Source of the DNA: UBA5336 sp964492485
GTDB taxonomy: Bacteria; Pseudomonadota; Alphaproteobacteria; Caulobacterales; Hyphomonadaceae
Assembly: GCA_964492485.1 (NCBI GenBank)
Contig: CAZBKM010000004.1
Span: 1 to 64,000 of the forward strand
Length of the DNA stretch: 64,000 bases
Direction: 5' to 3'
Positions within the stretch are counted from its first letter, which is position 1; every line of letters starts with the position of its first letter. Below, one piece after another: positions 51,803 through 63,583 of this stretch. Made by a program: the position numbers and the translations under genes. Below the pieces are notes generated by a model. The model saw nothing but the letters and a program-made list of their open reading frames with translations, ran no database searches and had not been told where the DNA came from.

Positions 51803-52417
51803 GGCGGTCGGGTCCAGTACCGCATACGCGGCGGTCCCATCGACCCGTCGGGTCTGCCCGGGCATCAAACCGTCCACAGAGGCGCCGCCGATGCGCCAAC
51901 GAACCAGCCGAAGCGTCGGATGACCCACGGTCGCGGTCATTCTGCGGACCTGTCGGTTGCGTCCTTCCCGCAGGGTGATCCGCAGCCAGCAATCGGGAAC
52001 GGACTTCCGAAACCGGACCGGCGGATCGCGTGGCCAAAGGTCGGGCGGCTCGATCCGCTCGACCTCCGCTGGACGCGTGGTCCCATCCTTGAGGCGCACG
52101 CCCCGGCGCAGCCGATCCAGCGCCTCGCCCGATGGCTCACCTTCGACCTGAACCAGGTAGGCCTTGGCCAGCTTGAAGCGAGGACTGGCGATCCGGGCCT
52201 GCAACGCGCCGTCATTGGTCAGCAGGAGAAGTCCTTCACTGTCCTTGTCCAGCCGTCCGGCCGGATAGACGCCTCCCACCTCGACCAGCGGCGCCAAAGT
52301 GTCCGATCCATCCACCGCCGCCCCTCCGGTGAACTGTGACAGCACCCCATAAGGCTTGTTCAGAAGGATCAGGCACACCTGGTCGGGGGGCATGACCTGT
52401 GGCTTGAAACGGCTCAT
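51800..52417 (-). CDS. rluE: 23S rRNA pseudouridine synthase RluE-like
   Basis: 205 residues, no S4 domain, which is the RluE layout. The catalytic motif is VYPAGRLDKDSEGLLLLTND (Asp near residue 57) and the C-terminal LREGRNRQVRRMTATVGHPT is characteristic. Strings such as LLNKPYGVLSQF and LWPRDPPVRFRKSVP match E. coli RluE closely. It converts a uridine of 23S rRNA (U2457 in E. coli) to pseudouridine. Its stop codon comes from a short hairpin repeat and a truncated long repeat lies 16 bases before its start. Confidence 0.92.
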   Translation of the reverse strand: MSRFKPQVMPPDQVCLILLNKPYGVLSQFTGGAAVDGSDTLAPLVEVGGVYPAGRLDKDSEGLLLLTNDGALQARIASPRFKLAKAYLVQVEGEPSGEALDRLRRGVRLKDGTTRPAEVERIEPPDLWPRDPPVRFRKSVPDCWLRITLREGRNRQVRRMTATVGHPTLRLVRWRIGGASVDGLMPGQTRRVDGTAAYAVLDPTA

Positions 52418-52427
52418 CCCCGGTTAT

Positions 52428-52477
52428 TAAACCAAGTTCGGAGCAAACGGAATCGTTTGCAAACAGTGTCTTGCGCA
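52428..52477 (-). repeat. Long dispersed two-hairpin repeat, copy 6 (truncated)
   Basis: Only the AAGTTCGGAGCAAACGGAAT ... TCTTGCGCA half remains; stem I is missing. It lies between rluE and the divergent MFS gene. Confidence 0.7.
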
Positions 52478-52645
52478 TGAACCAAAGCCTGACGCGACAG
52501 TTTGTTGTCAGTCGACGGGCCGGCGCACGTCCCTCATCCTGCTGACAGATGGATCGGGACACCCTTTTTCCGCGCGATTTCACACTTAGGTGACGCCCAG
52601 GCCGGGGATGGCCGGCCAGATGGCCGAGAAACCGGGATTGCGCGC

Positions 52646-53857
52646 ATGTCCCCCTCCCTTCGCCTGGCCGTTACCGGCTTTCTGTCCACGGCGATCGGCT
52701 TCGGCCCCGCGCGCATGGGGTTTGGCCTGTTCCTGCCGACCTTCCGTGACCGGTTCGCCCTGACGATCGCGGACGCAGGGATCATCGCCGGCCTGGGGTT
52801 CCTGGCGTTTCTGCTGGCGCTGCCCGTGGCGGCGTGGCTGAGCGAGCGGTTCGGTCAGCGATTGCCCGTGTGCGCCGGCGCGCTCCTCGCCAGTGTTGGC
52901 TTCGTCACCGTTGCAGGCGCTACGTCACCCGGCGCCCTCGCGCTGGGCGTGGCTCTGGCCGGCACCTGCGCCGGTTTCTGCTGGGCACCTTTCAACGATG
53001 CTGCCGAGCGTACGCTCGAGCCAGCCCAGCGCCCCGGCGTCCTGTCAGCGGTGTCAACCGGCACCACCACGGGCGTTGCCGCCGCCGGCGCGCTCTACCT
53101 TGCCGTGGCCAGTCATGCCCTCGACTGGCGCCTCGTCTGGAGCCTGTTTGCCGGCACAGCGATCCTGCAGGCCCTTCTGGCGGCGCGCCACATGCCAAGC
53201 CGCCGGGCGCGGCCCGCGGGTGTCGAGGGCTTCACCCCATTCTCCCCTGCAAAGGCCCTGCTCTATGCCGCGGCTCTGGTCTTCGGGGCAAGCAACGCCG
53301 TCTATCTATCGTTTGCCGCCGATCTCGTGGTGGCCTCAGGCGGGCTCGGGCTCGCGCAGGACCGCATGGCCGGTGCGGTCATCTTTCTCGCCTATGGCGC
53401 CACCGGACTCGTCGGCCTGTGGACGGGGCACCTTGAAGCCCGGACCGGTCTTGCAGGGCTTCTGGCCATGATATTCGGCGCATTTGCGCTCTCGCTTGCT
53501 CTTCTGGGCCTCGCCCCGGACCGATGGGTCGCGGTTCTCGCCTCGGCCGGGCTGCACGGCGCGGGCGTCATGACCATAAGTGCGGTTCTGTCCTTCTGGA
53601 GCCTGCGATTGTTTCCTGGCCGGGGATCTCGCGGGTTCACCCTGGCCTTGACCGCCGTCGCCCTGGGCAGCGTGGTCGGTCCCCCGCTCGTCGGCACCCT
53701 CGCGGGGACAAGCGATCTTGAGACAGCGTTCCTGATCGCCACGCTTGCCCCTCTCGTAATGGCAGGCGAATTCGCGCGGCAGGCCCGCCGGGTCCACCGA
53801 CGCCCCCGCCACACGCAAGCGGCGGGCGGCCCCGGAGGAGCCGCCCGCCTGCAATGA
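52646..53857 (+). CDS. MFS transporter (YbfB/YjiJ-like)
   Basis: 403 residues from ATG 52646; no good ribosome site is visible. About twelve helices, beginning VTGFLSTAIGFGPARMGFGL, a start typical for the YbfB/YjiJ group. Loop 2-3 has AAWLSERFGQRLPV. Substrate unknown. It ends 23 bases before long repeat copy 7 and converges on the second TonB receptor gene. The C-terminal tail is basic and short. Confidence 0.85.
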   Translation: MSPSLRLAVTGFLSTAIGFGPARMGFGLFLPTFRDRFALTIADAGIIAGLGFLAFLLALPVAAWLSERFGQRLPVCAGALLASVGFVTVAGATSPGALALGVALAGTCAGFCWAPFNDAAERTLEPAQRPGVLSAVSTGTTTGVAAAGALYLAVASHALDWRLVWSLFAGTAILQALLAARHMPSRRARPAGVEGFTPFSPAKALLYAAALVFGASNAVYLSFAADLVVASGGLGLAQDRMAGAVIFLAYGATGLVGLWTGHLEARTGLAGLLAMIFGAFALSLALLGLAPDRWVAVLASAGLHGAGVMTISAVLSFWSLRLFPGRGSRGFTLALTAVALGSVVGPPLVGTLAGTSDLETAFLIATLAPLVMAGEFARQARRVHRRPRHTQAAGGPGGAARLQ

Positions 53858-53879
53858 AACACTGCAACTGGAAGCGCGG

Positions 53880-53984
53880 TCTAAAGAGTTGGTCTTTCGT
53901 TTCACGCCAGACCGGCGCTTTGCATCATTGGTCTTGCGCAAACATCCGTTCGCAACCGGGTCCGTTTGCTCCGAACTTGATCTA
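53880..53984 (+). repeat. Long dispersed two-hairpin repeat, copy 7
   Basis: Starts CTAAAGAGTTGGTCTTTCGT and ends CCGAACTTGATCTA. Stem I uses two G-T pairs but keeps its length. The final CTA is the stop codon of the second TonB receptor gene on the minus strand. Confidence 0.85.
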
Positions 53985-56717
53985 GAACCGGGTGCGCAGC
54001 GTTACGCCGTAAGTGGCGGGATCCTGGACGAATTGCCCACGGGCCCGGTCGCCATAGCCACCACGCAGCGGGATGTTGAACGTCACGTTCTTTGTCCGCT
54101 CGTCGAAGATATTCTGGCCCCAGAATTCGATCGCCCAGGCCTTGTCCGGAGCCTCGAAGCCGATACGCAGGTTCACCTTGGTGTTGGCGTCCTGGATATC
54201 GCCGGGAAGCTCAGGCTGCGCAGCCACAAGGGCCAGCACTTCCTCGACCGTGTCGGCGGGTCCGACGAGGCCGACGCCCAGCCCGTCCAGACCGTCAGGA
54301 TTGTCGATCTGAAGCTCGGTCACAGCCTCGACAGGCTGGGTGCTCGTTCGCCGCTCCGTCTCATAGCGCACCGATCCGGTGGCGAAGAAGTTCACGCCGC
54401 CATTGAAGATCGGCTTCTCATAGGTGGCCCCCAGGATCGCCACCCATTCCGGCGCATTCGTCAGGTCGCTTCCGCAAAGGGTCAGCGGATTGCGGGCGAA
54501 GTCCGGATCGTTCGGGTCGAATGGCGTGCAGTCGTCGGGATACTTGGCGTCCGCGTAGGTGACGCCAAGGCTCGTGCCCAGCGCATCGGTGAGCTGGACC
54601 GCGCCCTCGAACTCGACGCCGGAGCTTTCGGCCTTGCCGACATTGAACGTCTGGAATCGGGTCCCGGTGAACTCGAGAACCTGGAAGTCCTCCATCTCCT
54701 GGAAGAACACGGCCACATTGGCGCGCGCCCGTCCGTCGAGCAGGTCGCTCTTCAGACCAACCTCATAGGCGTCGATCTTCTCGGAGTCGAAGCGCGGATC
54801 GCCCCCACCGGCCGCCGCGGAGGCGTCCAGGTTAAAGCCGCCCGACTTGAAGCCGTGGGTGAAGCTCGCATACACGTTCGTCGTGTCATTGACAGCGTAG
54901 CTGCCCTTCACGGTGTAGACGAGTTCGTCATCCTCGAAGGTGTCGTCGAACTCCTGCGGCAGCGAATTGAGGAGATAGGCCTGCGGCCCCGCCGCCACAC
55001 TGGCGTAGGGTTCCTGCAGATTGTCCGGATCGATCGCGGGCGCGGCGAACACGAAGCAGTTCACCACGGCCGACAGCTCATCCAGGCGAATCACGTCCGA
55101 CAGGTTGGTGTTCGGCGCGAAGCCCGCCGCCACCGTGCTGTAGAACGCATTACAGGCGTTGAACTGTCCACCCGTCTGTTCGAACTTGCCGTCCTTCGAC
55201 TCGTCGACGTAACGCAGACCGACTGTCAGATCGATCCGGTCGGTGACCTCCAGGACGTTGTGGGTGAAGATCGACATCGATTCACCCTGCTGGGTGAAGG
55301 TGTTCTCAGCGAAATCGCCCTCGGTGCTGACGCCCGCGGCGAGATTGGCGAAGACGTTGCCTGCCGATCCGCCCAGAATGCTGAGCGCCGTGGACTCCTG
55401 AAGGTCGCCGAGCAGGGTCAGCGAACCGGCAGAGACGATCTCCTCGTCGGAGTAGTAGGCACCGACAAGCCAGTCGAGCCGGTCGTCGAAGGCGAGTCCC
55501 GCCAGTCGAAGCTCATGGGTGATGGTCTCGATGTCCGTACCGCCGGGGAAGAAATTCCCGCCGCCGAGGGCTTCCGCCTCCGGTGAGACGCCGACAGTAA
55601 ACAGATCGGCGCCGACATAGTCGGTATTGCGGAAGGATTGGGTCTCGAAATCGCGATAGGAGCCGATGTAGGTGAGGTCACCCAGCGGCGTCTCGACATT
55701 GTACTCTGCGGAAAGACCGAAGCTCTCGACCTTCTCGAAGAAATTCTCCCCATTGGAATCGTAATCTTCCAGTTCGGGCCCGGGAATGTTCGGCGCGCCG
55801 CCGGTCGGACCCAGCGTGCCGGAGGGGAAACCTGGCCCGAAGAAGCCCGCGGGCGCAGCAAAGGCGGCCGCACGGGTTGTGTCATTGTGCCAGACCGCGT
55901 CGCAGCACTGATCCTCGGCCTCGTTATAGTCCAGGATCAGGCGCATCTCACCGCCCTCGCCCAGGTCGGCCAGGGCCTGGCCGCGCAGGACGAGACGGTC
56001 CAGCGCGCCGCTTTCCGACCCGTTCAGCCCCTCGACGAAGCCTTCACGTTCACGCACGGCACCTGAAAGGCGCACGCCCAGCATGTCCTCGACGACCGGA
56101 ATGCTCACGCCGGCCTGCAGGCTGCGAAGCTCGTAATTGCCGACGGTCGCGTTCGCAAAGCCCTCGACCTCGGAGAGGTTCGGCTTCTTGGTGCGCACGA
56201 CGAGGGCACCCGCGGAGGTGTTGCGGCCGAACAGAGTCCCCTGGGGCCCGCGCAGCACTTCGATCTGCTGGATGTCCAGAAGATCGGCGAGCGCAATGCC
56301 CGGGCGCGACAGATAAACCCCGTCGACGAACACGCCGACCGAGCTTTCCAGGCCGATATTGTTGCCGGTTGTCCCGACGCCGCGCAGACGAAGGGTAACC
56401 CCACCCGATTGCGTGTCCGACGTGTTCAGGTTGAAGCTGGGGGCCAACTGCTCGAGCCCGCCAATGTCGCGCACCCCGGAACGTTCCAGCGCTTCGGGGT
56501 CAAGCGCCGTCACGGCGATCGGCACATCCTGCAGGCTCTCTTCCCGCTGGGTTGCCGTCACGGTGATCTGGCCAAGGCGCCGCGCGGTGCTTGCCTCGGC
56601 TTCCGGAGCCTGTGCGGCTTCCCCGGCTTCCTGGCCAAGCGCAGGACTGTAGGCGCCGACTGCAAACAGAGATGCGCCCGCGAGCAGGATGTACTTGTGG
56701 CGTGGGGACGATTTCAT
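53982..56717 (-). CDS. TonB-dependent outer-membrane receptor (911 aa)
   Basis: A large receptor. ATG 56715-56717 follows GGAGGAG. Signal peptide to about residue 28 (SPALGQ), an Ala/Glu-rich stretch, then the TonB-box-like QITVTATQR, plug domain (SLQDVPIAVTALDPEALERS; RGPQGTLFGRNTSAGALVVR) and a barrel ending in VTLRTRF with terminal Phe. This subfamily is common in Sphingomonas- and Hyphomonas-like bacteria and handles varied small organics as well as siderophores. It has no obvious partner gene. Confidence 0.93.
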   Translation of the reverse strand: MKSSPRHKYILLAGASLFAVGAYSPALGQEAGEAAQAPEAEASTARRLGQITVTATQREESLQDVPIAVTALDPEALERSGVRDIGGLEQLAPSFNLNTSDTQSGGVTLRLRGVGTTGNNIGLESSVGVFVDGVYLSRPGIALADLLDIQQIEVLRGPQGTLFGRNTSAGALVVRTKKPNLSEVEGFANATVGNYELRSLQAGVSIPVVEDMLGVRLSGAVREREGFVEGLNGSESGALDRLVLRGQALADLGEGGEMRLILDYNEAEDQCCDAVWHNDTTRAAAFAAPAGFFGPGFPSGTLGPTGGAPNIPGPELEDYDSNGENFFEKVESFGLSAEYNVETPLGDLTYIGSYRDFETQSFRNTDYVGADLFTVGVSPEAEALGGGNFFPGGTDIETITHELRLAGLAFDDRLDWLVGAYYSDEEIVSAGSLTLLGDLQESTALSILGGSAGNVFANLAAGVSTEGDFAENTFTQQGESMSIFTHNVLEVTDRIDLTVGLRYVDESKDGKFEQTGGQFNACNAFYSTVAAGFAPNTNLSDVIRLDELSAVVNCFVFAAPAIDPDNLQEPYASVAAGPQAYLLNSLPQEFDDTFEDDELVYTVKGSYAVNDTTNVYASFTHGFKSGGFNLDASAAAGGGDPRFDSEKIDAYEVGLKSDLLDGRARANVAVFFQEMEDFQVLEFTGTRFQTFNVGKAESSGVEFEGAVQLTDALGTSLGVTYADAKYPDDCTPFDPNDPDFARNPLTLCGSDLTNAPEWVAILGATYEKPIFNGGVNFFATGSVRYETERRTSTQPVEAVTELQIDNPDGLDGLGVGLVGPADTVEEVLALVAAQPELPGDIQDANTKVNLRIGFEAPDKAWAIEFWGQNIFDERTKNVTFNIPLRGGYGDRARGQFVQDPATYGVTLRTRF

Positions 56718-57136
56718 TGATTAAACTCCTCCCGGGCGGTTCTCGAAAAAGAAACGCCTGTCATTATGATCACTTTTTTGCGCAAGATGTCGGTTCTGGG
56801 ATGGACAGCGCAAGGGTATACTCTTTTGCAGCGCACAGACATGTCAACTGCCTGCAGCCGGGCGGAGGCCCCAAAAGTGTAGCAGATTGTATTATTGCCA
56901 CAGATTCTGCGATTGCGAAGACGCAGCTTACCCAGCGTCAGGCGATGGCGTAACGCGTGCCTGTTTTACTTGGTCCCGTAGCGGACCCAGACGGTCCCGC
57001 GGCCTGAGCGCCGATCCCTCCGATCATCTTGAAAGGACGCGGCCACCATACCGATATCAGCGGCGGCTCGAAGCCGCATCCCGATGCGGCCCGGGCCGTC
57101 GGTTCAGACGAGTAGCCATCTGGACAGGACAAGAAC
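56718..57136. other. Non-coding gap upstream of the second TonB receptor gene
   Basis: No gene is supported in these 419 bp. The left 200 bp are AT-richer than the surroundings and should hold the receptor promoter. A near-palindrome AAGGGTATACTCTT (56812-56825) is the only operator-like site noticed. The right half is GC-rich with nothing recognisable. Confidence 0.5.
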
Positions 57137-57286
57137 ATGGCTGACACCTTCGAGATGGAGGCGGAGCGAAACCCCAGGCTATCGGCGCGCGCGCGCAGGC
57201 GACGCCAGCGCAATGGCTGCCTCGCGGCGGTTGCCTTCGTGGGGTATCTGGCCCTTCTCTTCACCATCGCCGCCACCCAGGGCTGA
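57137..57286 (+). CDS. Small single-span membrane protein (49 aa), putative
   Basis: ATG 57137 to TGA 57284-57286. The N-terminal half is charged (METFEM-like acidic start, then RARRRRQR), followed by one hydrophobic helix (CLAAVAFVGYLALLFTIAA). It fits a type II-oriented small membrane protein in front of the carboxyltransferase gene (54-base gap). Codon choice suits a real gene, but the length makes chance occurrence possible. Confidence 0.45.
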   Translation: MADTFEMEAERNPRLSARARRRRQRNGCLAAVAFVGYLALLFTIAATQG

Positions 57287-57340
57287 GCCCGCCAAGGTTC
57301 GTTTTGACTTCCAGGGCACCTGCGCCGACACTGGAAAGCC

Positions 57341-58888
57341 ATGAGCTGGAAAGACGAAGTCGACGAGATTCACCGGCGGCGCGCCCTGGCCCTGGAGCAG
57401 GGGGGCGCGGCGGGCGTAGGCCGTCAGCATGAGAAGGGCCGGCTGACAATCCGGGAACGGATCAAGCTGTTGGTCGATTCCGGCAGTTTCGAGGAAATCG
57501 GGATCGGTGCCGGCGCGGCCGAACGCGGGGCCAATGGCGAGACGCTCGACTTCACGCCTGCAAACTTCCTCCTTGGCTTTGCCCGGATAGACGGACGCAG
57601 GGTCATCGTCGGCGGCGAGGATTTCACGATCCGGGGCGGGTCGCCTTCCCCGGCGGGCCTGCGCAAGTCGGTCTATACAGAAGACCTCGCCATACGGTCA
57701 CGTGTCCCACTGATCCGGCTGCATGAAGGCGCCGGCGGCAGCGTTGGCGGATCCGGGGGGCCGAACCTGCCGCCGCCGGTGTTCGGCCCGTCCCGGTTTC
57801 GCGCCGTGGCCGATGCCATGGCCAGTGTGCCCGTTGCGAGCGCTGCACTGGGTGCAGTCGCCGGACTGCCGGCGGCCCGGCTCGTGTCGTCGCATTTTTC
57901 CGTGATGTCCAAGGCCACGGCCCAGGTGATGGTGGCGGGTCCGGCGGTCGTCGAGCGCGCCATGGGCGAAACGCTGAGCAAGGACGATCTCGGCGGCGCG
58001 GAGGTGCACACCCGCAACGGCACAGTGGACAATGCGGCAGACGATGAGCGCGACGCCCTCGCCCAGATCCGGCGCTTCCTGTCGTATCTGCCCGATCATG
58101 TCTGGCAGCTCGCGCCCGTCCTGCCATGCGACGATCCGGTCGACCGGCAGGAGGAGGCGCTGCTGGATCTCGTCCCGCGCTCGCGCCGACGCGCATTCGA
58201 CATGCGCCAGGCCATCCGGCTGATCTTCGACACCGGCAGCCTCTTCGAGATCGGCAAGGGGTACGGTCGGGGACAGATCGTCGGCCTGGCGCGTCTCAAC
58301 GGGCAGCCGGTGGGGGTGTGGGCCAATGACGGCCGCCATCTTGCAGGCGCGATGACCGCGGACGGTGCGCAGAAGGCCCAGCGCTTCATCGAACTCTGCG
58401 AGACGTTCCACCTGCCCATCGTGTGCCTCGTCGACGAGCCGGGCTTCATGATCGGTTCGAAAGCGGAACGCGAGGCCACCATTCGGCACGGCGCGCGCAC
58501 CGTTCTGACCGCTGCGATGAGCCAGGTCCCCTGGGCGTCTGTCATGGTCCGGCGCAGTTTCGGCGTTGCCCAGGCCGCCCATTACGGCCCGGATGCCTAT
58601 GTCCTGGCCTGGCCGTCGGCCGAGAGCGGACCGCTGCCGGTGGAAGGTGGCGTCGCCGTGGCCTTCCGGCGCGAGATCGAGGCCGCCGAAGATCCCGACG
58701 CCAAGCGCCAGGAACTGGAAGCAGCGCTGGCTGCCCGCCAGTCGCCCTTCCCGCGCGCCGAGGCCCTGAGCGTGCACGAACTGATCGATCCCCGCGAGAC
58801 GCGTCCGATGCTGTGCCGCTGGATCGACAGGGTCCAGCCGCTCCTGCCGCCCCTTCTGGGCCAGCGCGCCTTCACCGTCCGCCCCTGA
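57341..58888 (+). CDS. Acyl-CoA carboxylase carboxyltransferase subunit
   Basis: 515 residues of the biotin-dependent carboxyltransferase family (PccB/AccD5-like). Landmarks are KGRLTIRERIKLLVDSGSFE, IRLHEGAGGSVGGSGG (acyl-CoA oxyanion loop) and FIELCETFHLPIVCLVDEPG with GFMIG. It transfers carboxyl from biotin to an acyl-CoA. Eleven bases downstream is the biotin carrier gene, but no biotin carboxylase gene lies in the window, so the third part must be elsewhere. The acyl-CoA substrate cannot be told. Confidence 0.9.
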   Translation: MSWKDEVDEIHRRRALALEQGGAAGVGRQHEKGRLTIRERIKLLVDSGSFEEIGIGAGAAERGANGETLDFTPANFLLGFARIDGRRVIVGGEDFTIRGGSPSPAGLRKSVYTEDLAIRSRVPLIRLHEGAGGSVGGSGGPNLPPPVFGPSRFRAVADAMASVPVASAALGAVAGLPAARLVSSHFSVMSKATAQVMVAGPAVVERAMGETLSKDDLGGAEVHTRNGTVDNAADDERDALAQIRRFLSYLPDHVWQLAPVLPCDDPVDRQEEALLDLVPRSRRRAFDMRQAIRLIFDTGSLFEIGKGYGRGQIVGLARLNGQPVGVWANDGRHLAGAMTADGAQKAQRFIELCETFHLPIVCLVDEPGFMIGSKAEREATIRHGARTVLTAAMSQVPWASVMVRRSFGVAQAAHYGPDAYVLAWPSAESGPLPVEGGVAVAFRREIEAAEDPDAKRQELEAALAARQSPFPRAEALSVHELIDPRETRPMLCRWIDRVQPLLPPLLGQRAFTVRP

Positions 58889-58899
58889 GGAGACCTGCC

Positions 58900-59115
58900 A
58901 TGGCCACACGGATCGAACTGGAGTCCGGGGGCACCGTCTGGAAAGTGCTGGTCCAGGCCGGTGAGGAGGTTCAGGCAGGCCAGGAGCTCTTCATCCTGGA
59001 AGTGATGAAAATGGAAGTGCCCTATACCGCGCCTGTTGCCGGCCGGCTCTCGCGCCTCGACCTCGCCGAAGGAGACGTCGTCGAGGAAGGACAGGTCGCC
59101 GCCGAGATCGTCTGA
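58900..59115 (+). CDS. Biotin/lipoyl carrier protein of the acyl-CoA carboxylase
   Basis: 71 residues from ATG 58900 with GAGGAGACC upstream. The biotin attachment motif EVMKMEV has Lys near residue 36; GEEVQAGQELFILEVMK and APVAGRLSRLDLAEGDVVEE are typical of the flattened barrel. It is a stand-alone carrier, coexpressed with the carboxyltransferase. Confidence 0.92.
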   Translation: MATRIELESGGTVWKVLVQAGEEVQAGQELFILEVMKMEVPYTAPVAGRLSRLDLAEGDVVEEGQVAAEIV

Positions 59116-59180
59116 ACGCCCTGCCGATTGTCTTCTGGCACGCTCCATGACAGCATCGGTTTCATAAAGGGAGGTGCGAC

Positions 59181-60278
59181 ATGGACGAGGCCGTTGCGAT
59201 ACAGGTGGACCGCCGCGACTTCCGGACCGCTCGCACCGTCACCCAGGCTCTGACCCCGCCGGACACCGGGGAAGTGGTGGCGCGGGTGGACCGCTTCGGC
59301 CTGACGGCGAACAATGTGTCCTACGCCCAGTATGGCGACGAGATCGGGTATTGGGGGTTCTATCCGGCGCCTGACCCGTGGGGCCACGTCCCGGTCTGGG
59401 GCTTTGCCGACGTCACGGCCTCGGCCCATCCTGACGTGCCGGTCGGCACGCGGGTTTGGGGCTTCCTGCCGATGGCGAGCCATGTACGCCTGCGCCCGGG
59501 ACGGGTCGGCCCCAGCGGCTTCGTCGATGCCGCCCCGCACCGCCAGGCCCTTCCGGGCCTCTACAATGGATACGCCAATACCGCCGGCGATCCGGAGGCA
59601 CTCACCGGGCTGGAGGATGCCCGCTGCCTGCTGTTTCCGCTGTTCGTGACGAGTTACGTACTCGCCGACTACCTCAAGGACAATGACGCATTCGGCGCGC
59701 GCCAGGTCGTGATCGGTTCCGTCTCGTCGAAGACCGGATTCGGTCTGGCACGCCTGCTGCGCCACGATACGGACGTCACGGTCGAAACCGTGGGTCTCAC
59801 CTCGCCGGGAAACGTCGATTTCGTCCGCACACTGGATGCGTGCGACCGGATCGTGACCTATGGTCAGGAAACCGACCTGGACGCAGACGCAACCACCGTC
59901 TTCGTCGACATGTCGGGCGACCGGGACGTACATGCCCGTCTGCGCAACCATCTGGGCCCAAGCCTGGTCAAGCATGTCCAGGTGGGCGCAACGCACTGGG
60001 AAGCTCTTGGCGGGGCGCAAGGGCCAGCCGAGGGTCCAGAGCCGGAATTCTTCTTTGCGCCCGGACAGATCGCCAAGCGGGATGCCGAATGGGGCCAGGG
60101 CGAAATGCTGCGCCGGGCGAACCTGGCCAGCGCGGCCCTGGCTCGCGCCGTTGCCGGCCCGCTCGACATCGACACGCTGCAGGGTCCGGATGCGGTCAGG
60201 GCCGCGTGGCGGGATCTGCTGGACAACCGGGTTTCGCCGGCCAGGGGCCTGATGTGCCGGCTTGCTGACTCCGGATAG
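59181..60278 (+). CDS. DUF2855 family protein
   Basis: 365 residues from ATG 59181 (AGGGAGG upstream). It matches the DUF2855 pattern: DRFGLTANNVSYAQYGDEIG, YWGFYPAP, GHVPVWGFADV, VIGSVSSKTGFGLARLL. The layout recalls MDR reductases (GroES-like front, Rossmann-like back), but the glycine motif is altered to SVSSKTG. It follows the carboxylase genes by 65 bases and precedes a TetR gene by 48, so it may work on the same acyl substrate. Function unknown. Confidence 0.82.
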   Translation: MDEAVAIQVDRRDFRTARTVTQALTPPDTGEVVARVDRFGLTANNVSYAQYGDEIGYWGFYPAPDPWGHVPVWGFADVTASAHPDVPVGTRVWGFLPMASHVRLRPGRVGPSGFVDAAPHRQALPGLYNGYANTAGDPEALTGLEDARCLLFPLFVTSYVLADYLKDNDAFGARQVVIGSVSSKTGFGLARLLRHDTDVTVETVGLTSPGNVDFVRTLDACDRIVTYGQETDLDADATTVFVDMSGDRDVHARLRNHLGPSLVKHVQVGATHWEALGGAQGPAEGPEPEFFFAPGQIAKRDAEWGQGEMLRRANLASAALARAVAGPLDIDTLQGPDAVRAAWRDLLDNRVSPARGLMCRLADSG

Positions 60279-60937
60279 ACGTCCCATTTACCCGCGTTTG
60301 AAGCCAAGCGACCACGGGAGCCGGACGTGACCGGTCCGAAAACCGACCTTTCCGCATCCCAATCGGCCTCCGCAGCCCCTGCGGACGGCCGCAGGCTACG
60401 TTCGGAACGCAATCGGCAACTCATCGTCGAGGCGATGATGGAACTGATCGAGTCCGGCGACATGGCCCCGAGCGCGGCGCGCGTGGCAGAGGAAGCGGAT
60501 GTCAGCCTGCGCACCGTGTTTCGCCATTTCGAGGACATGGACACCCTGTATCGCGAGATCGCCCGGGAGATCCAGGCGCGGGTCCGGCCGATCCTGCAGC
60601 GTCCCTTCATCGAACGCACCTGGAAAGGCCGGCTAAGGGAACTTCTCGAACGCCGGATGGAGGCTTACGAGATCCTGATGCCCGTGAAGGTCTGCTCGGC
60701 GATCCGGCGCTTCCAGTCGGACTATCTCATGCAGGACCACCGTCAGTTCCTGGCTCTGGAACATGCGGGACTCCTGAACCACTTGCCAGCGCCGCTCGCC
60801 GAGGACCCGGTCCGGTTCCAGTCGATCAGCGCGGCGATGAGTTTCGACCTCTGGCAACGTCTGCGCCGCGAACAGAACCTGTCCGTGGATGCCGCCCGCA
60901 AGGTCATGACCGACATGCTCGAACGCCTGATCGCGGA

Positions 60938-63579
<2,642 letters not shown>

Positions 63580-63583
<4 letters not shown>

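Noticed and set aside
53889..55586. A 565-codon plus-strand frame opposite the second TonB receptor
   Set aside because: The receptor on the other strand has full plug and barrel motifs. This frame starts inside a repeat and has no recognisable domain.
57341..58888. Methylcrotonyl-CoA carboxylase operon
   Set aside because: The usual biotin carboxylase, isovaleryl-CoA dehydrogenase and methylglutaconyl-CoA hydratase neighbours are missing.
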